NCBI RefSeq assembly: GCF_004000215.1
Contig: NZ_RBVY01000002.1
Coordinates: forward strand, 124,001-188,000
Length of the DNA: 64,000 nt
Reading direction: 5' to 3'
From: Nitratireductor alexandrii
GTDB lineage: Bacteria > Pseudomonadota > Alphaproteobacteria > Rhizobiales > Rhizobiaceae
A model generated the notes under the pieces. The model was not told the DNA's origin. It did no database searches and worked only from the letters and a program-made list of their open reading frames with translations. A program made the translations under genes and the position numbers. Of this stretch, positions 17,851 to 26,032 are shown piece after piece (positions within the stretch are counted from its first letter, which is position 1; each line of letters opens with the position of its first letter).

Positions 17851-20800
17851 GCCGCCTGCTCCCCGGCGCGTGCTTCCGCGATCAGAGCGGCGAGATCGTC
17901 GTCGATGGCGTTGCGGCGCGGATGCCACAGGCCGCGCCGGCGCGCGTCGGCGAAGCGCTGGGCGATCGCGCGCGCGGCGGCCGGGTTTTCCCTGAGCAGG
18001 AACGCGCGCACCTGTTCGTCGCCGAGATAGGCCTCGTGCACGGCCTCGATCAGGCTGCCCGGTATCGCCGCCGTGGTCTCGGCAAAACCGACCAGACGAT
18101 CGACCGTCTCGGCGAATTCGGCCGCTCCGCGCGGGCCATGGCGCATCTGGCCGGCAATGAAGCGCGGATTGACCGCGCGTGCGCGCACCACGCGCGTCAC
18201 CGCCTCCGCCACCGAACGGGCGCGCGGCCTAGCCGGATCGGTGGTGTCGAGCGCGATCAGGTCGGCCTTGTTGCCGAGCGCGGCCGCGGCTGCGGCGAAA
18301 CCGCCGATAAAGGCGACGTCGGCCGAGCCCTCGAGAATGTCGCGGCCCGGATCGTCGCCGGTATGGATCAGCAGCGCGGCGTCGGCCACGCGTTCGGCGA
18401 AGGCGCCGGGCGCCGCCATGGCCTCGCCCTCGGCGCCGCCGAACGCGTGCGAGGTCGCGTCCAGAAACGCTTGCCCGATCTCGGCACGCTCGGCCCAGGC
18501 TCCGCCGGCAAGCAGGCCTTCGATGCCCGCGCCATAGGCGCCGGGCGAGGAGCCGAAAATCCGCTGCGGCCGGGCGCCGCCGCGGCTTGCCTCGGCGAGC
18601 GGATTGTCGCCGGCCGCCTCCTCGCGCGCGGCCACCGCGGCGACGGCGGCGTCGAGCAGCGCGATCTGGGTCGCGAACATGTCGCGGAACAGGCCGGAAA
18701 TACGGAAGGTGACGTCGACGCGTGGCCGCCCCAGGCGCGCCGGCGGCAAGACCTCTATGCCGGTCACGCGGCCCGTGGCGGCGTCCCACTGCGGCCGGCA
18801 GCCCATCAGCGCCAGCCCCTGCGCGATCTCCTCGCCGCCGGTGCGCAGGCTGGCGCTGCCCCACAGATCGATCACCAGCGAGCGCGGCCAGTCGCCGTGA
18901 TCCTGCAAGTAGCGCCGCAGCACTTCCTCGCTGGCCAGCCGGCCGAGTTCGAAGGCGGTCGGCGTCGGCATGGTGCGCGGGTCGGCGGTATAGAGATTGC
19001 GGCCGGTCGGCAGCACGTCGGTGCGGCCCCGCGCCGGCGCGCCGGCAGGGCCGGCCGCGACATGGCGCCCGTCGAGGGCTGCGATCAGCGCGTCGCGTTC
19101 GGCGCCGGCGCTGTTTTGCCGGATCGGTTCGTCGTCGAGTGCGGCCGCGCGGCCATAGATGTGCAGACCGTCCTTGACGGCGAAATCCTTCAGGTCGCAC
19201 AGCCAGGCGTCGATCTTCATCAGCGCGGCGTCGGGATCGTCGCCCTCCGCAACGCCGGCTTCCGGGGCAAGACCGTTGCGTGCTGCCATCTCCACGATCA
19301 GCCCGGCCAGACGGTCGCGCCGGCGCCGGTCGAGCCCGTCGGCCTGGGCGTATTCGTCGACGAGGCGCTCCAGTTCCTGCTGCTCGGGCGACAGGCTGGC
19401 ACCGGTTAAAGGCGGTGGCAGGTGGCCGATGGTGACGGCCGCGATGCGGCGCTTGGCCTGGGCTGCCTCGCCCGGATTGGAGACGATGAAGGGATAGATC
19501 ACCGGCAGGCCGCCGGTCACGATCTCGGGAAAGCAGGCGTTTGACAGCGCCACTGTCTTGCCCGGCAGCCATTCGAGCGTGCCGTGCGCGCCGACGTGGA
19601 CAAGCGCGTGGCACCCGTGCCGCTCCCGCAGCCACAGCCCGAAGGCGAGCAAGTCGTGGCGCGGCGGCAGGGCCGGGTCGTGATAGTCGGCGCGGCGGTC
19701 CTCCGCGCGTCCGCGATCGGGGGCGAGCGCCACCGTGACATTGCCGAACGTCGCGGCGCGAAAGCCGAAATCCTCCGATCCGTCGGCGGGCGAGGGCCCC
19801 CACGCCGCCTCCACGGCCACACGCGCGGCGTCGGGCAGGGTTTCGAAATGGCGCGCATAGGTCTTGGCCGACACGGCCTTTTCGCCACGCTCGATCAAGC
19901 GCAGCAGCTCGCGCGACGTTTCCGGAATGTTCTTAACGTCATAGCCGGTCGCCTTAAGGTCGGCGAGCATGGCCAGGACACTGCCCGGCACGTCGAGCCC
20001 GACGGCGTAGCCGGTGCGCCCGGCCGCGCCCGGATAATCGGGCATCAGGATGGCGATGCGGCGTTTTGCGCGCGGCGTCGCCTGAAGCGCCAGAAAGGCG
20101 GCGATCCGGTCGGCGAGACCGTCCACACGGTCGGGCTCGGGCCGGTTGACCTGGCCGCGATAGGCGAGCGCGTCGCCGCTATCGACAGCGTCCTTGAAGG
20201 AGATCGCCCCGGCGAGGATACGCCCGTCGAGTTCCGGCAGGACGACATGCATGGCAAGGTCGGCAGGCGCCAGACCGCGCGCGCCGCTCTGCCAGGCTTC
20301 GCGCCGCGTCGTGGCGATCACCGCCTGGAACACCGGCACGCCGAGCGCGTCGAACAGCGTTTCGGCGCCGGGCTCCGCACCGCTGGCAAAGGCCGTCGTG
20401 GTGACGATGGCGCGCGCCGCCTGCTGCCGCGCCGTATCGGTCACGAAGGCGCGGACCGCCGGATCCTTCAGGCTGGAGACGAACAGCGGCAGGGCAAACA
20501 TCCCGCGCGTGGCCATCGCCTCGAAAAGCCGGTCGATCGGCGCGACGTCCTCTGCAAGCAGCATCGAACGGTAAAACAGCAGCGGCACTGTCGCCGCGCC
20601 GTCCGGCCGCGCGGCCAGCGCGGTCGCGGCGTCGACCGCGCCGTGGCCGGGACAATAAAACCCGGCCTTGGGCAGCGGTGTCGCCGGTTCGACCTCGATG
20701 TCGTGACCGGCGTGCATCGCCATCCGGCGCAGCAGCGCGCGCATGTTCGCCGTCCCGCCCTCGCGGAAATAGGCGAGCAGGCCGGCCTGCTCCTCGGCAG

Positions 20801-21194
20801 CGATCGTCGACAACGCGGCGAGCCGCTCGTCGGTCTCGCGGCACTCGCCCGGCAACAGTGCCAGCGCGATGCCCTTTCGACGCGCGATCTCGGCCAACCG
20901 GTCGCAGCCGTAGCGCCACCAGTCATAGCCGCCCAGAAGCCGCACCAGGATCACTTTCGCCCGGGCGGCGACGCTGTCGAGCCACAGATCGACCGACATC
21001 GGGTGGCGCAACTCGCGCAGGCTGGCGAGCCTGAGCGACGGCACCGCCTCGCCTTCGGCCCGCCAGGCGGCGGCCAGCGCCGAAAGATCGCTGTCGGTGA
21101 ACGACAACGCCACCATGTCGGCCGGCGCCTGGCGCAAGTCGACCGGCTCGATCAGATCGTCGAGCGTCGCGGAACTGGTGGCGAGGATGTGCAT
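17847..21194 (-). CDS. cobN: Cobaltochelatase subunit CobN
   Basis: CobN (1115 aa) is the large subunit of the ATP-dependent aerobic cobaltochelatase that inserts cobalt into hydrogenobyrinic acid a,c-diamide, with CobS and CobT as AAA+/VWA partners. Magnesium-chelatase-H-like sequence is seen throughout: ILMPDYPGAAGRTGYAVGLD, HALVHVGAHGTLEWLPGKTV, FPEIVTGGLPVIYPFIVSNP. It is somewhat shorter than the ~1250-1275 residues of several known CobN proteins, with no obvious internal break. It follows cobW by 19 bases and is coupled to cobG. No cobS/cobT chelatase genes are in the window. Confidence 0.94.
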   Translation of the reverse strand: MHILATSSATLDDLIEPVDLRQAPADMVALSFTDSDLSALAAAWRAEGEAVPSLRLASLRELRHPMSVDLWLDSVAARAKVILVRLLGGYDWWRYGCDRLAEIARRKGIALALLPGECRETDERLAALSTIAAEEQAGLLAYFREGGTANMRALLRRMAMHAGHDIEVEPATPLPKAGFYCPGHGAVDAATALAARPDGAATVPLLFYRSMLLAEDVAPIDRLFEAMATRGMFALPLFVSSLKDPAVRAFVTDTARQQAARAIVTTTAFASGAEPGAETLFDALGVPVFQAVIATTRREAWQSGARGLAPADLAMHVVLPELDGRILAGAISFKDAVDSGDALAYRGQVNRPEPDRVDGLADRIAAFLALQATPRAKRRIAILMPDYPGAAGRTGYAVGLDVPGSVLAMLADLKATGYDVKNIPETSRELLRLIERGEKAVSAKTYARHFETLPDAARVAVEAAWGPSPADGSEDFGFRAATFGNVTVALAPDRGRAEDRRADYHDPALPPRHDLLAFGLWLRERHGCHALVHVGAHGTLEWLPGKTVALSNACFPEIVTGGLPVIYPFIVSNPGEAAQAKRRIAAVTIGHLPPPLTGASLSPEQQELERLVDEYAQADGLDRRRRDRLAGLIVEMAARNGLAPEAGVAEGDDPDAALMKIDAWLCDLKDFAVKDGLHIYGRAAALDDEPIRQNSAGAERDALIAALDGRHVAAGPAGAPARGRTDVLPTGRNLYTADPRTMPTPTAFELGRLASEEVLRRYLQDHGDWPRSLVIDLWGSASLRTGGEEIAQGLALMGCRPQWDAATGRVTGIEVLPPARLGRPRVDVTFRISGLFRDMFATQIALLDAAVAAVAAREEAAGDNPLAEASRGGARPQRIFGSSPGAYGAGIEGLLAGGAWAERAEIGQAFLDATSHAFGGAEGEAMAAPGAFAERVADAALLIHTGDDPGRDILEGSADVAFIGGFAAAAAALGNKADLIALDTTDPARPRARSVAEAVTRVVRARAVNPRFIAGQMRHGPRGAAEFAETVDRLVGFAETTAAIPGSLIEAVHEAYLGDEQVRAFLLRENPAAARAIAQRFADARRRGLWHPRRNAIDDDLAALIAEARAGEQAA

Positions 21195-21213
21195 CGCGCT
21201 GCGGGTCGTCCTC

Positions 21214-22251
21214 CTATGCCGCCAGGGTCTTTTCGATCGCCTCGCGATCCAGGCCCTTGAGCCCGATCACCACCAGGCGCGTGCCCTTGGCTTCGTCCGG
21301 GCCCCAGGCGCGGTCGTAATAATGCGACACGCGCGGTCCCACCGCTTGCACCAGCAGGCGCATCGGCTTGCCCTCGACATGGGCAAAACCCTTGAGCCTC
21401 AGCACGCCGGCATTTTCCGCCGCCGCCGTCACCCGGCGCGCCAGCGCGTCGGGATCGGAAATCGCGGGCAGCTCGATCACATGCGTGTCGAAATCGTCGT
21501 GCTCGTGGTCGAGCATGCCGTCATGATGCGTGCGCCGGTTTTCGATATCGTCCTCGACCGCCAGCCCCAGCCCGAGCAGCACGGAGGCATCGACCTTGCC
21601 GTTGGCGGCCGGCACGATTTTAACCGCGCGCGCAAGGTGGCGCTCCACCGCCGCGCGGGCGCGGCCGGCCTGATTTTCGTCAAGCAGGTCGTTTTTTGAC
21701 AAAATCACCAGGTCGGCGCAGGCAACCTGATCCTCGAACACTTCCTCGACCGGATCGTCGTGGTCGAGCGTTTCGTCGGCCGCGCGCTGGGCGGCGAGCG
21801 CGTCCATGTCGGCGGCGACCCGGCCGTCGGCAAGCGCCGGCCCGTCGACCACCGCCACCACGCCGTCGACGGTCACCCGCCCCTTGATCGCCGGCCACTG
21901 GAACGCCTGCACCAGCGGTTTGGGCAAGGCCAGGCCGGAGGTCTCGATCAGGATGTGGTCGACCTTCGGCTCGCGCGCCAGTATCTGGTCGAGCGCCGGC
22001 ACGAAATCGTCGGCGACCGTGCAGCAGATGCAGCCATTGGCCAGTTCGAGCACGTTTTCTTCCGGGCAGTTCTCGATGCCGCAGCCTTTCAGGATTTCGC
22101 CGTCGATGCCGACATCGCCGAACTCGTTGACGATGATGGCGATACGCCGGCCATTGGCGTTCTCGATCAGGTTGCGGATCAGCGTCGTCTTGCCGGCCCC
22201 GAGGAAACCGGTGACGACGGTGCAGGGGACGCGGTCGGCGGAAGCAGTCAT
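21214..22251 (-). CDS. cobW: CobW-type GTPase, cobalamin biosynthesis protein
   Basis: CobW (345 aa) is a G3E-family P-loop GTPase thought to deliver or insert metal for cobalamin synthesis. It has the Walker A motif VVTGFLGAGKTTLIRNLIEN, the metal-site motif GCICC (CxCC) and the NKxD-like SKNDL. A histidine/aspartate-rich run, HHDGMLDHEHDDFDTH, lies near residues 240-255 and may bind cobalt or zinc. The C-terminal CobW_C domain contains VLRLKGFAHVEGKPMRLLVQ. The ATG overlaps the stop of the upstream DUF1636 gene as ATGA, and the unit is under a cobalamin riboswitch. Confidence 0.94.
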   Translation of the reverse strand: MTASADRVPCTVVTGFLGAGKTTLIRNLIENANGRRIAIIVNEFGDVGIDGEILKGCGIENCPEENVLELANGCICCTVADDFVPALDQILAREPKVDHILIETSGLALPKPLVQAFQWPAIKGRVTVDGVVAVVDGPALADGRVAADMDALAAQRAADETLDHDDPVEEVFEDQVACADLVILSKNDLLDENQAGRARAAVERHLARAVKIVPAANGKVDASVLLGLGLAVEDDIENRRTHHDGMLDHEHDDFDTHVIELPAISDPDALARRVTAAAENAGVLRLKGFAHVEGKPMRLLVQAVGPRVSHYYDRAWGPDEAKGTRLVVIGLKGLDREAIEKTLAA

Positions 22252-22703
22252 GATGAAACCTTTTGGGTTGCGGCAGGGGCGATGGCGGTTGCGGGCGGCA
22301 ATCTGGAGACGAGCCCGCGCTTGAGACATTCGGGCCGTCCGCGCCAGGGCATGAGCCCGTTCTCGGAGGTCTGGAAGAGCTTGGCTCCGGCCACCAGGTC
22401 GGCCCCGTTTTCGACCGCGAGGTCGCCGAACACGTAGCTCCAGGCCCCCTCGCGCAACAGCGCCGCGCTCAGCCGGCGCTTGCAATTGCCCAGGCATTCG
22501 ATCTCCACGATCCGGATGCTGGTATCGTCGCTGGCCGCGCGTGCGGCCTCGGCGAGAAAATGTCCCGGACGCGGCCGGTCGTCGGCGCCGTCCGCGCCGC
22601 GGCATGAACTGCACACAAGGATTGTCGCTGTGGCGGGCGTCGGCGCGTCTGCCGTTGCGGCCGGGTCCGTGGCGGACGAATCAGTCCTGTCGTCGAAGGT
22701 CAA
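22248..22703 (-). CDS. DUF1636 family metal-binding/ferredoxin-like protein
   Basis: This 151-aa protein heads the riboswitch-controlled operon and matches the DUF1636 family that commonly sits beside cobW in alphaproteobacteria. Four cysteines, C31/C34 (VCSSC) and C70/C74 (ECLGNC), have the spacing of thioredoxin-like [2Fe-2S] ferredoxins. The first 25 residues are Ala/Thr/Asp-rich and low in complexity. No ATG is available: the start is a TTG at 22703 preceded by AAGGAG at eight bases' spacing. Its stop overlaps cobW. A role as redox or cobalt-handling partner of CobW/CobG is inferred, not shown. Confidence 0.8.
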   Translation of the reverse strand: MTFDDRTDSSATDPAATADAPTPATATILVCSSCRGADGADDRPRPGHFLAEAARAASDDTSIRIVEIECLGNCKRRLSAALLREGAWSYVFGDLAVENGADLVAGAKLFQTSENGLMPWRGRPECLKRGLVSRLPPATAIAPAATQKVSS

Positions 22704-22711
22704 TCGTCGAA

Positions 22712-22717
22712 CTCCTT
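22712..22717 (-). promoter_or_regulatory. Strong ribosome-binding site that fixes the TTG start of the DUF1636 gene
   Basis: On the minus strand AAGGAG is followed eight bases later by TTG at 22703. This perfect Shine-Dalgarno and the lack of a nearby ATG decide the start. It lies about 40 bases downstream of the riboswitch B12 box, so it is a natural target for riboswitch control of translation. Confidence 0.7.
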
Positions 22718-22756
22718 GCCCGGGTCACCCGCCGGACGGTTAGGATTGCTGTTGCG

Positions 22757-22945
22757 ACGGCAGGTCTCCTGGCTTGCGGGTCGCCGCACCGCGCCGCCTT
22801 CCCGGACAAATCCAGTGGCAATCGACGCGAAGCTCGCCGCTCACAGTTGCGGGGACAGCCGCGGAGTTGAAGCCGGTCGCTTCGCACCGCGTTCCCTCTT
22901 AGCCCTTCCGCGTGGAAGGGAACCGTCAGGCCGGCATTTAGGCCG
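22757..22945 (-). ncRNA. Cobalamin riboswitch controlling the cobW-cobF operon
   Basis: Read on the minus strand, this region holds the conserved cobalamin-riboswitch parts in order: GAGGGAACGCGGTGCGAA, GCGGCTGTCCCCGCAACTGT, GCCACTG, GGGAAGGCGG and the B12 box AGCCAGGAGACCTGCC (22759-22774). It lies just ahead of the DUF1636 start, so adenosylcobalamin should lower expression of the whole operon. The 344-base stretch 22704-23047 otherwise holds only the operon leader and the promoter space for the divergent LysE-type gene. Confidence 0.95.
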
Positions 22946-23047
22946 CGAGCGCCGGAACTGTCAATCCAAGCTGCGCCAGGCGGCTTGCCGCCGCGTCTCG
23001 ACTGTAGGAACCTGTCATTTCCGGCTGGATCGCAACGGACGCATACC

Positions 23048-23641
23048 ATGGAAGACCTGATCGGGTTCCTCGTCGCCGGCTTCGTGCTGACCGGCAGTCC
23101 GGGTCCCAACACGCTGAGCCTCGCCGCGACAGGCGCCGCGTTCGGTGCCCGGCGCGGCCTCGGCTACATGACGGGACTTCTCCTCGGTATGGTGCTGGTC
23201 ATGGGGCTGACGGCGAGCGGGGTGATCGCAATCGTCCTGGCCGTGCCCGCGCTCGGGCCCGTGGTGACGGCCGCTGCGGCGGCCTATTTCCTCTATCTCG
23301 CCTGGCGTATCGCCAACGCGCCGCCGCTGTCGGAGGCGCGGCAGACAAAACCGGCGCCTTCCGCCGGCGACGGGATCGTGCTTTCCCTGCTCAACCCGAA
23401 GGCCTACGCGGCGATGGCGGCGATGTTTACCGGCTTCGTATTGTTTGCCGGTTCCTCCATCGTCGACGCGTTCATCAAGGCCGGATTGCTGCTTGTCATC
23501 CTCACCCTGGTCAATACGGTCTGGCTCGCCGGCGGTGCCCTTCTGACCCGAGTTCTGCGCGAGCCGCGGCTCAACCGCATTGTCAACGTCGCCTTCGCCG
23601 CGCTGCTGATCCTGTCGGTGGTGCTCGCGCTCAGCATCTGA
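23048..23641 (+). CDS. LysE/RhtB-family amino-acid exporter
   Basis: This 197-aa inner-membrane protein belongs to the LysE/RhtB exporter family. The N-terminal FVLTGSPGPNTLSLAATGAAFGARRG is the family hallmark (SPGPN), and five to six hydrophobic helices follow, with LLNPKAYAAMAAMF in the middle. The ATG at 23048 matches the family N-terminus; an upstream ATG at 22985 would add 21 unrelated residues. It sits alone between two oppositely oriented cobalamin riboswitches but is downstream of neither, so it is not expected to be B12-regulated. Substrate unknown. Confidence 0.87.
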   Translation: MEDLIGFLVAGFVLTGSPGPNTLSLAATGAAFGARRGLGYMTGLLLGMVLVMGLTASGVIAIVLAVPALGPVVTAAAAAYFLYLAWRIANAPPLSEARQTKPAPSAGDGIVLSLLNPKAYAAMAAMFTGFVLFAGSSIVDAFIKAGLLLVILTLVNTVWLAGGALLTRVLREPRLNRIVNVAFAALLILSVVLALSI

Positions 23642-23744
23642 GCGGGAGCACCACCGACGGCCGGTCCCGGGCCGTGATGTCGGCATCGGGACAGCGGAGC
23701 GGGTGAATTGAGGTTTGCGCCCGTTTCGATTTGCGTTATGTTTC

Positions 23745-23915
23745 CGATCGTCGATGGTTCCCGAGGGAAGAAGGGAATGCGGTGCGGGCCTCGTGCCCAA
23801 ATCCGCGGCTGCCCCCGCAACTGTAGGCGGCAAGCTCCACCCCACAGGCCACTGAAGCGCTGCTTCGGGAAGGCGGGCAGGGAGCGTCGAGCCGCAAGCC
23901 AGGAAACCTGCCGTC
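23745..23915 (+). ncRNA. Cobalamin riboswitch controlling cbtB-cbtA-cobU-cobO-cobQ
   Basis: The plus strand shows GAATGCGGTGCGGG, CGGCTGCCCCCGCAACTGTA, GCCACTG, GGGAAGGCGGGCAGGG and the B12 box AGCCAGGAAACCTGCC at 23897-23912. It is the second cobalamin riboswitch in the window and is upstream of cobalt import and late-pathway genes. The 324-base space 23642-23965 contains this element and the hairpin described separately; no gene was seen there. Confidence 0.95.
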
Positions 23916-23935
23916 GTCGCGAACGCAATGCCAAG

Positions 23936-23952
23936 GCCCTCGGGTGGAGGGC
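23936..23952 (+). promoter_or_regulatory. Hairpin between riboswitch and cbtB ribosome site
   Basis: GCCCTC (23936-23941) pairs with GAGGGC (23947-23952) around a GGGTG loop, directly ahead of the cbtB Shine-Dalgarno AAAGGAC. No U-run follows, so it looks more like part of a translation-control expression platform than an intrinsic terminator. Confidence 0.4.
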
Positions 23953-23965
23953 GAAAGGACAGGAC

Positions 23966-24145
23966 ATGAATTCGAACACCACGACCTTGGGCGCGCCCGT
24001 CTCGACTCGATCCCGGGCCATGCCGTTAGCGATGGCCGCGCTACTCGGGCTTTTCGTCGTCGCGGTTTCGGGCTTCGCCCCGATGGAGGCGGTCCACAAT
24101 GCCGCCCACGACTATCGCCACTCCATGGCATTTCCCTGCCACTAA
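23966..24145 (+). CDS. cbtB: Cobalt transporter subunit CbtB
   Basis: CbtB is a tiny (59 aa) single-helix membrane protein that partners CbtA in a predicted cobalt uptake system found behind B12 riboswitches. It has one transmembrane helix (residues 19-38, PLAMAALLGLFVVAVSGFAP) and ends with the signature HNAAHDYRHSMAFPCH, whose histidines and cysteine likely bind the metal. The ATG has AAAGGACAGG upstream. It is the first gene after the riboswitch and is followed by cbtA after 13 bases. Confidence 0.93.
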   Translation: MNSNTTTLGAPVSTRSRAMPLAMAALLGLFVVAVSGFAPMEAVHNAAHDYRHSMAFPCH

Positions 24146-24158
24146 CGGATTGTTCGAC

Positions 24159-24875
24159 ATGTCTGATCTTCGCAACGTCGTGTTCGTCGCGGCGCTCGCC
24201 GGGCTTTTGGCCGGGCTCGTGCTGACGGCCATGCAGATCTACGCGACCGTGCCGCTGATCCTCCAGGCCGAGACCTTCGAGGGCGCTGGCGGCGACCATC
24301 ATGGCGAGGCCGCCGTCTCCGAGGCGGAGGATGGCGTGGAAGCCTGGGCGCCGGCCGACGGAATGGAACGAAACCTCTATACGGCACTCGCCGCCATCGT
24401 TACCGGTGTCGGATTCGGGCTTCTGCTGGTCGCGGCGTCGGAATTCGCCGGTGGCATCGCCGGCTGGCGTCAGGGTCTCGTCTGGGGTTTTGCCGGTTTC
24501 GCCGTTTTCACCCTGGCGCCCGGCCTTGGCCTGCCGCCCGAATTGCCGGCCATGCCGGCTGCCGATCTTGTTGCCCGGCAGATATGGTGGATCGCCACCG
24601 TGGCCGCGACCGCGGCCGGCCTGGCGCTGATCGCGTTTCGCGCCTCGGCCGTGTGGGCGGTGGTCGGGGTGGCGCTGATCGTCGCGCCGCATCTGATCGG
24701 CGCGCCACAGCCGGTCAGCCACGAATCGCCGGTTCCGGCCGATCTGCATCACCGCTTCGTCGTTGTCGTCACCGTCACCAACCTCGTCTTCTGGCTGGTG
24801 CTGGGCGCGGCCGTCGGTGCGCTGCGGCCGCGCTTTTTCGGCCAGGCCGACAATGCGCGGACAAGCTTTGCCTGA
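24159..24875 (+). CDS. cbtA: Cobalt transporter subunit CbtA
   Basis: CbtA (238 aa) is the main membrane subunit of the predicted cobalt importer, with about five to six helices. The first helix (LRNVVFVAALAGLLAGLVLT) is followed by a loop with GGDHHGEAAVSE that may bind metal, and the family pieces WGFAGFAVFTLAPGLGLPPELP and LIVAPHLIGAP are present. The start at 24159 was chosen over an upstream ATG that overlaps cbtB. The 3' end overlaps cobU by 23 bases, so they form one operon. Confidence 0.93.
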   Translation: MSDLRNVVFVAALAGLLAGLVLTAMQIYATVPLILQAETFEGAGGDHHGEAAVSEAEDGVEAWAPADGMERNLYTALAAIVTGVGFGLLLVAASEFAGGIAGWRQGLVWGFAGFAVFTLAPGLGLPPELPAMPAADLVARQIWWIATVAATAAGLALIAFRASAVWAVVGVALIVAPHLIGAPQPVSHESPVPADLHHRFVVVVTVTNLVFWLVLGAAVGALRPRFFGQADNARTSFA

Positions 24876-25383
24876 CAAAGGACGGCTGATCCTGGTGCTT
24901 GGTGGTGCGCGCTCGGGCAAGAGCGCGCACGCCGAAACGCTGATCGAGGCGCAGCCGGCGCCCTGGACCTATCTGGCGACCGCGCAGGCCTTCGATGCCG
25001 AAATGAGCGAGCGCATCGCCACACATCGGGCCCGGCGCGACCGGCGTTGGTCGACGCACGATGCGCCGCTCGATCTTGTCGGGGCTTTGGCCACGCCGGA
25101 GGCCGAAGGGCCGGTTCTGGTCGACTGCCTGACCTTGTGGTTGTCGAACCAGATGCTGGCCGGCCGGGACGTGGAGACCGAGACCGCCGGTCTGGTCGCC
25201 GCGCTTGCCGCCCCGCGCGGGTTTTGGGTCGCGGTCGCCAACGAGGTCGGCCTCGGCATCGTGCCGGACAACGCGCTCGCCCGCCGTTTTCGCGACGCGG
25301 CCGGGCGCCTCAACCAGGCGGTCGCGGCCGTGGCAGACGAGGTCGTTTTCATGGTCGCCGGACTGCCGATGCGGGTGAAATAG
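24853..25383 (+). CDS. cobU: Adenosylcobinamide kinase / adenosylcobinamide-phosphate guanylyltransferase
   Basis: This bifunctional enzyme (176 aa; CobP in P. denitrificans) phosphorylates adenosylcobinamide and then transfers GMP to it. The P-loop LVLGGARSGKSAHAETLIE lies near the N-terminus, followed by THRARRDRRWSTHDAPLDL and VLVDCLTLWLSNQM (Walker B), and VANEVGLGIVPDNALARRFRD. The ATG at 24853 overlaps cbtA; a TTG at 24868 is possible. cobO starts immediately after the stop codon. Confidence 0.94.
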   Translation: MRGQALPDKGRLILVLGGARSGKSAHAETLIEAQPAPWTYLATAQAFDAEMSERIATHRARRDRRWSTHDAPLDLVGALATPEAEGPVLVDCLTLWLSNQMLAGRDVETETAGLVAALAAPRGFWVAVANEVGLGIVPDNALARRFRDAAGRLNQAVAAVADEVVFMVAGLPMRVK

Positions 25384-25998
25384 ATGAAACAAGTCAGCGA
25401 AACCGAGGCCGCGCGCCATCGCGCAAAGATGGAGAAGCGCAAGGCCGTTCAGGACGCCGAAGTGGCGTCGAAAAAGATCGAAAAGGGCCTGCTGATCGTC
25501 AATACCGGCCCGGGCAAGGGCAAGTCGACGGCGGCCTTCGGGCTCGCGCTGCGCATGCTCGGCCACGGCCGCAAGGTCGGCGTCGTCCAGTTCGTCAAGG
25601 GCGCATGGCACACCGGCGAGAAGGACGCGCTTTTGACCTTCGGCGGCAAGGTGGAATGGTATGCGATGGGCGAGGGCTTCACCTGGGAGACCCAGGACCT
25701 GAAGCGCGACGTGGCCGCTGCCGAGGCCGCCTGGACCAAAGCCGAGGCATTGATGGCCGATCCCGAAATCGGCCTTGTCATTCTCGACGAGCTCAACATT
25801 GCCCTGCGCTACGACTATCTCGACGTGGAAAAGATCGTCGAGGCGCTCAAGGCCCGGCGCGACGATCTGCATGTCGTCGTCACCGGTCGCAACGCCAAGC
25901 CCGCCTTGGCGGAGGCCGCGGACCTCGTCACCGAGATGGGGCAGGTCAAGCATCATTTCGCCGCCGGCGTGAAGGCGCAAAAGGGTATCGAGTTCTAG
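25384..25998 (+). CDS. cobO: Cob(I)yrinic acid a,c-diamide adenosyltransferase
   Basis: CobO (204 aa) attaches the 5'-deoxyadenosyl group of ATP to cob(I)yrinic acid a,c-diamide. The P-loop [23 protein letters not shown] near residue 37, [19 protein letters not shown] and the [16 protein letters not shown] Walker-B-like motif identify the CobA/CobO (BtuR) family. Length is typical. It begins at the base after the cobU stop and is 34 bases ahead of cobQ. Confidence 0.95.
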   Translation: MKQVSETEAARHRAKMEKRKAVQDAEVASKKIEKGLLIVNTGPGKGKSTAAFGLALRMLGHGRKVGVVQFVKGAWHTGEKDALLTFGGKVEWYAMGEGFTWETQDLKRDVAAAEAAWTKAEALMADPEIGLVILDELNIALRYDYLDVEKIVEALKARRDDLHVVVTGRNAKPALAEAADLVTEMGQVKHHFAAGVKAQKGIEF

Positions 25999-26032
25999 CA
26001 ATGTCTGTTTGTCGGGCCCGCGAGACGCCGCC

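Noticed and set aside
19584-21260. Long plus-strand open frame opposite cobN (about 558 codons)
   Set aside because: Shadow of the cobN coding sequence with biased Arg/Gly/His composition and no similarity; no start context.
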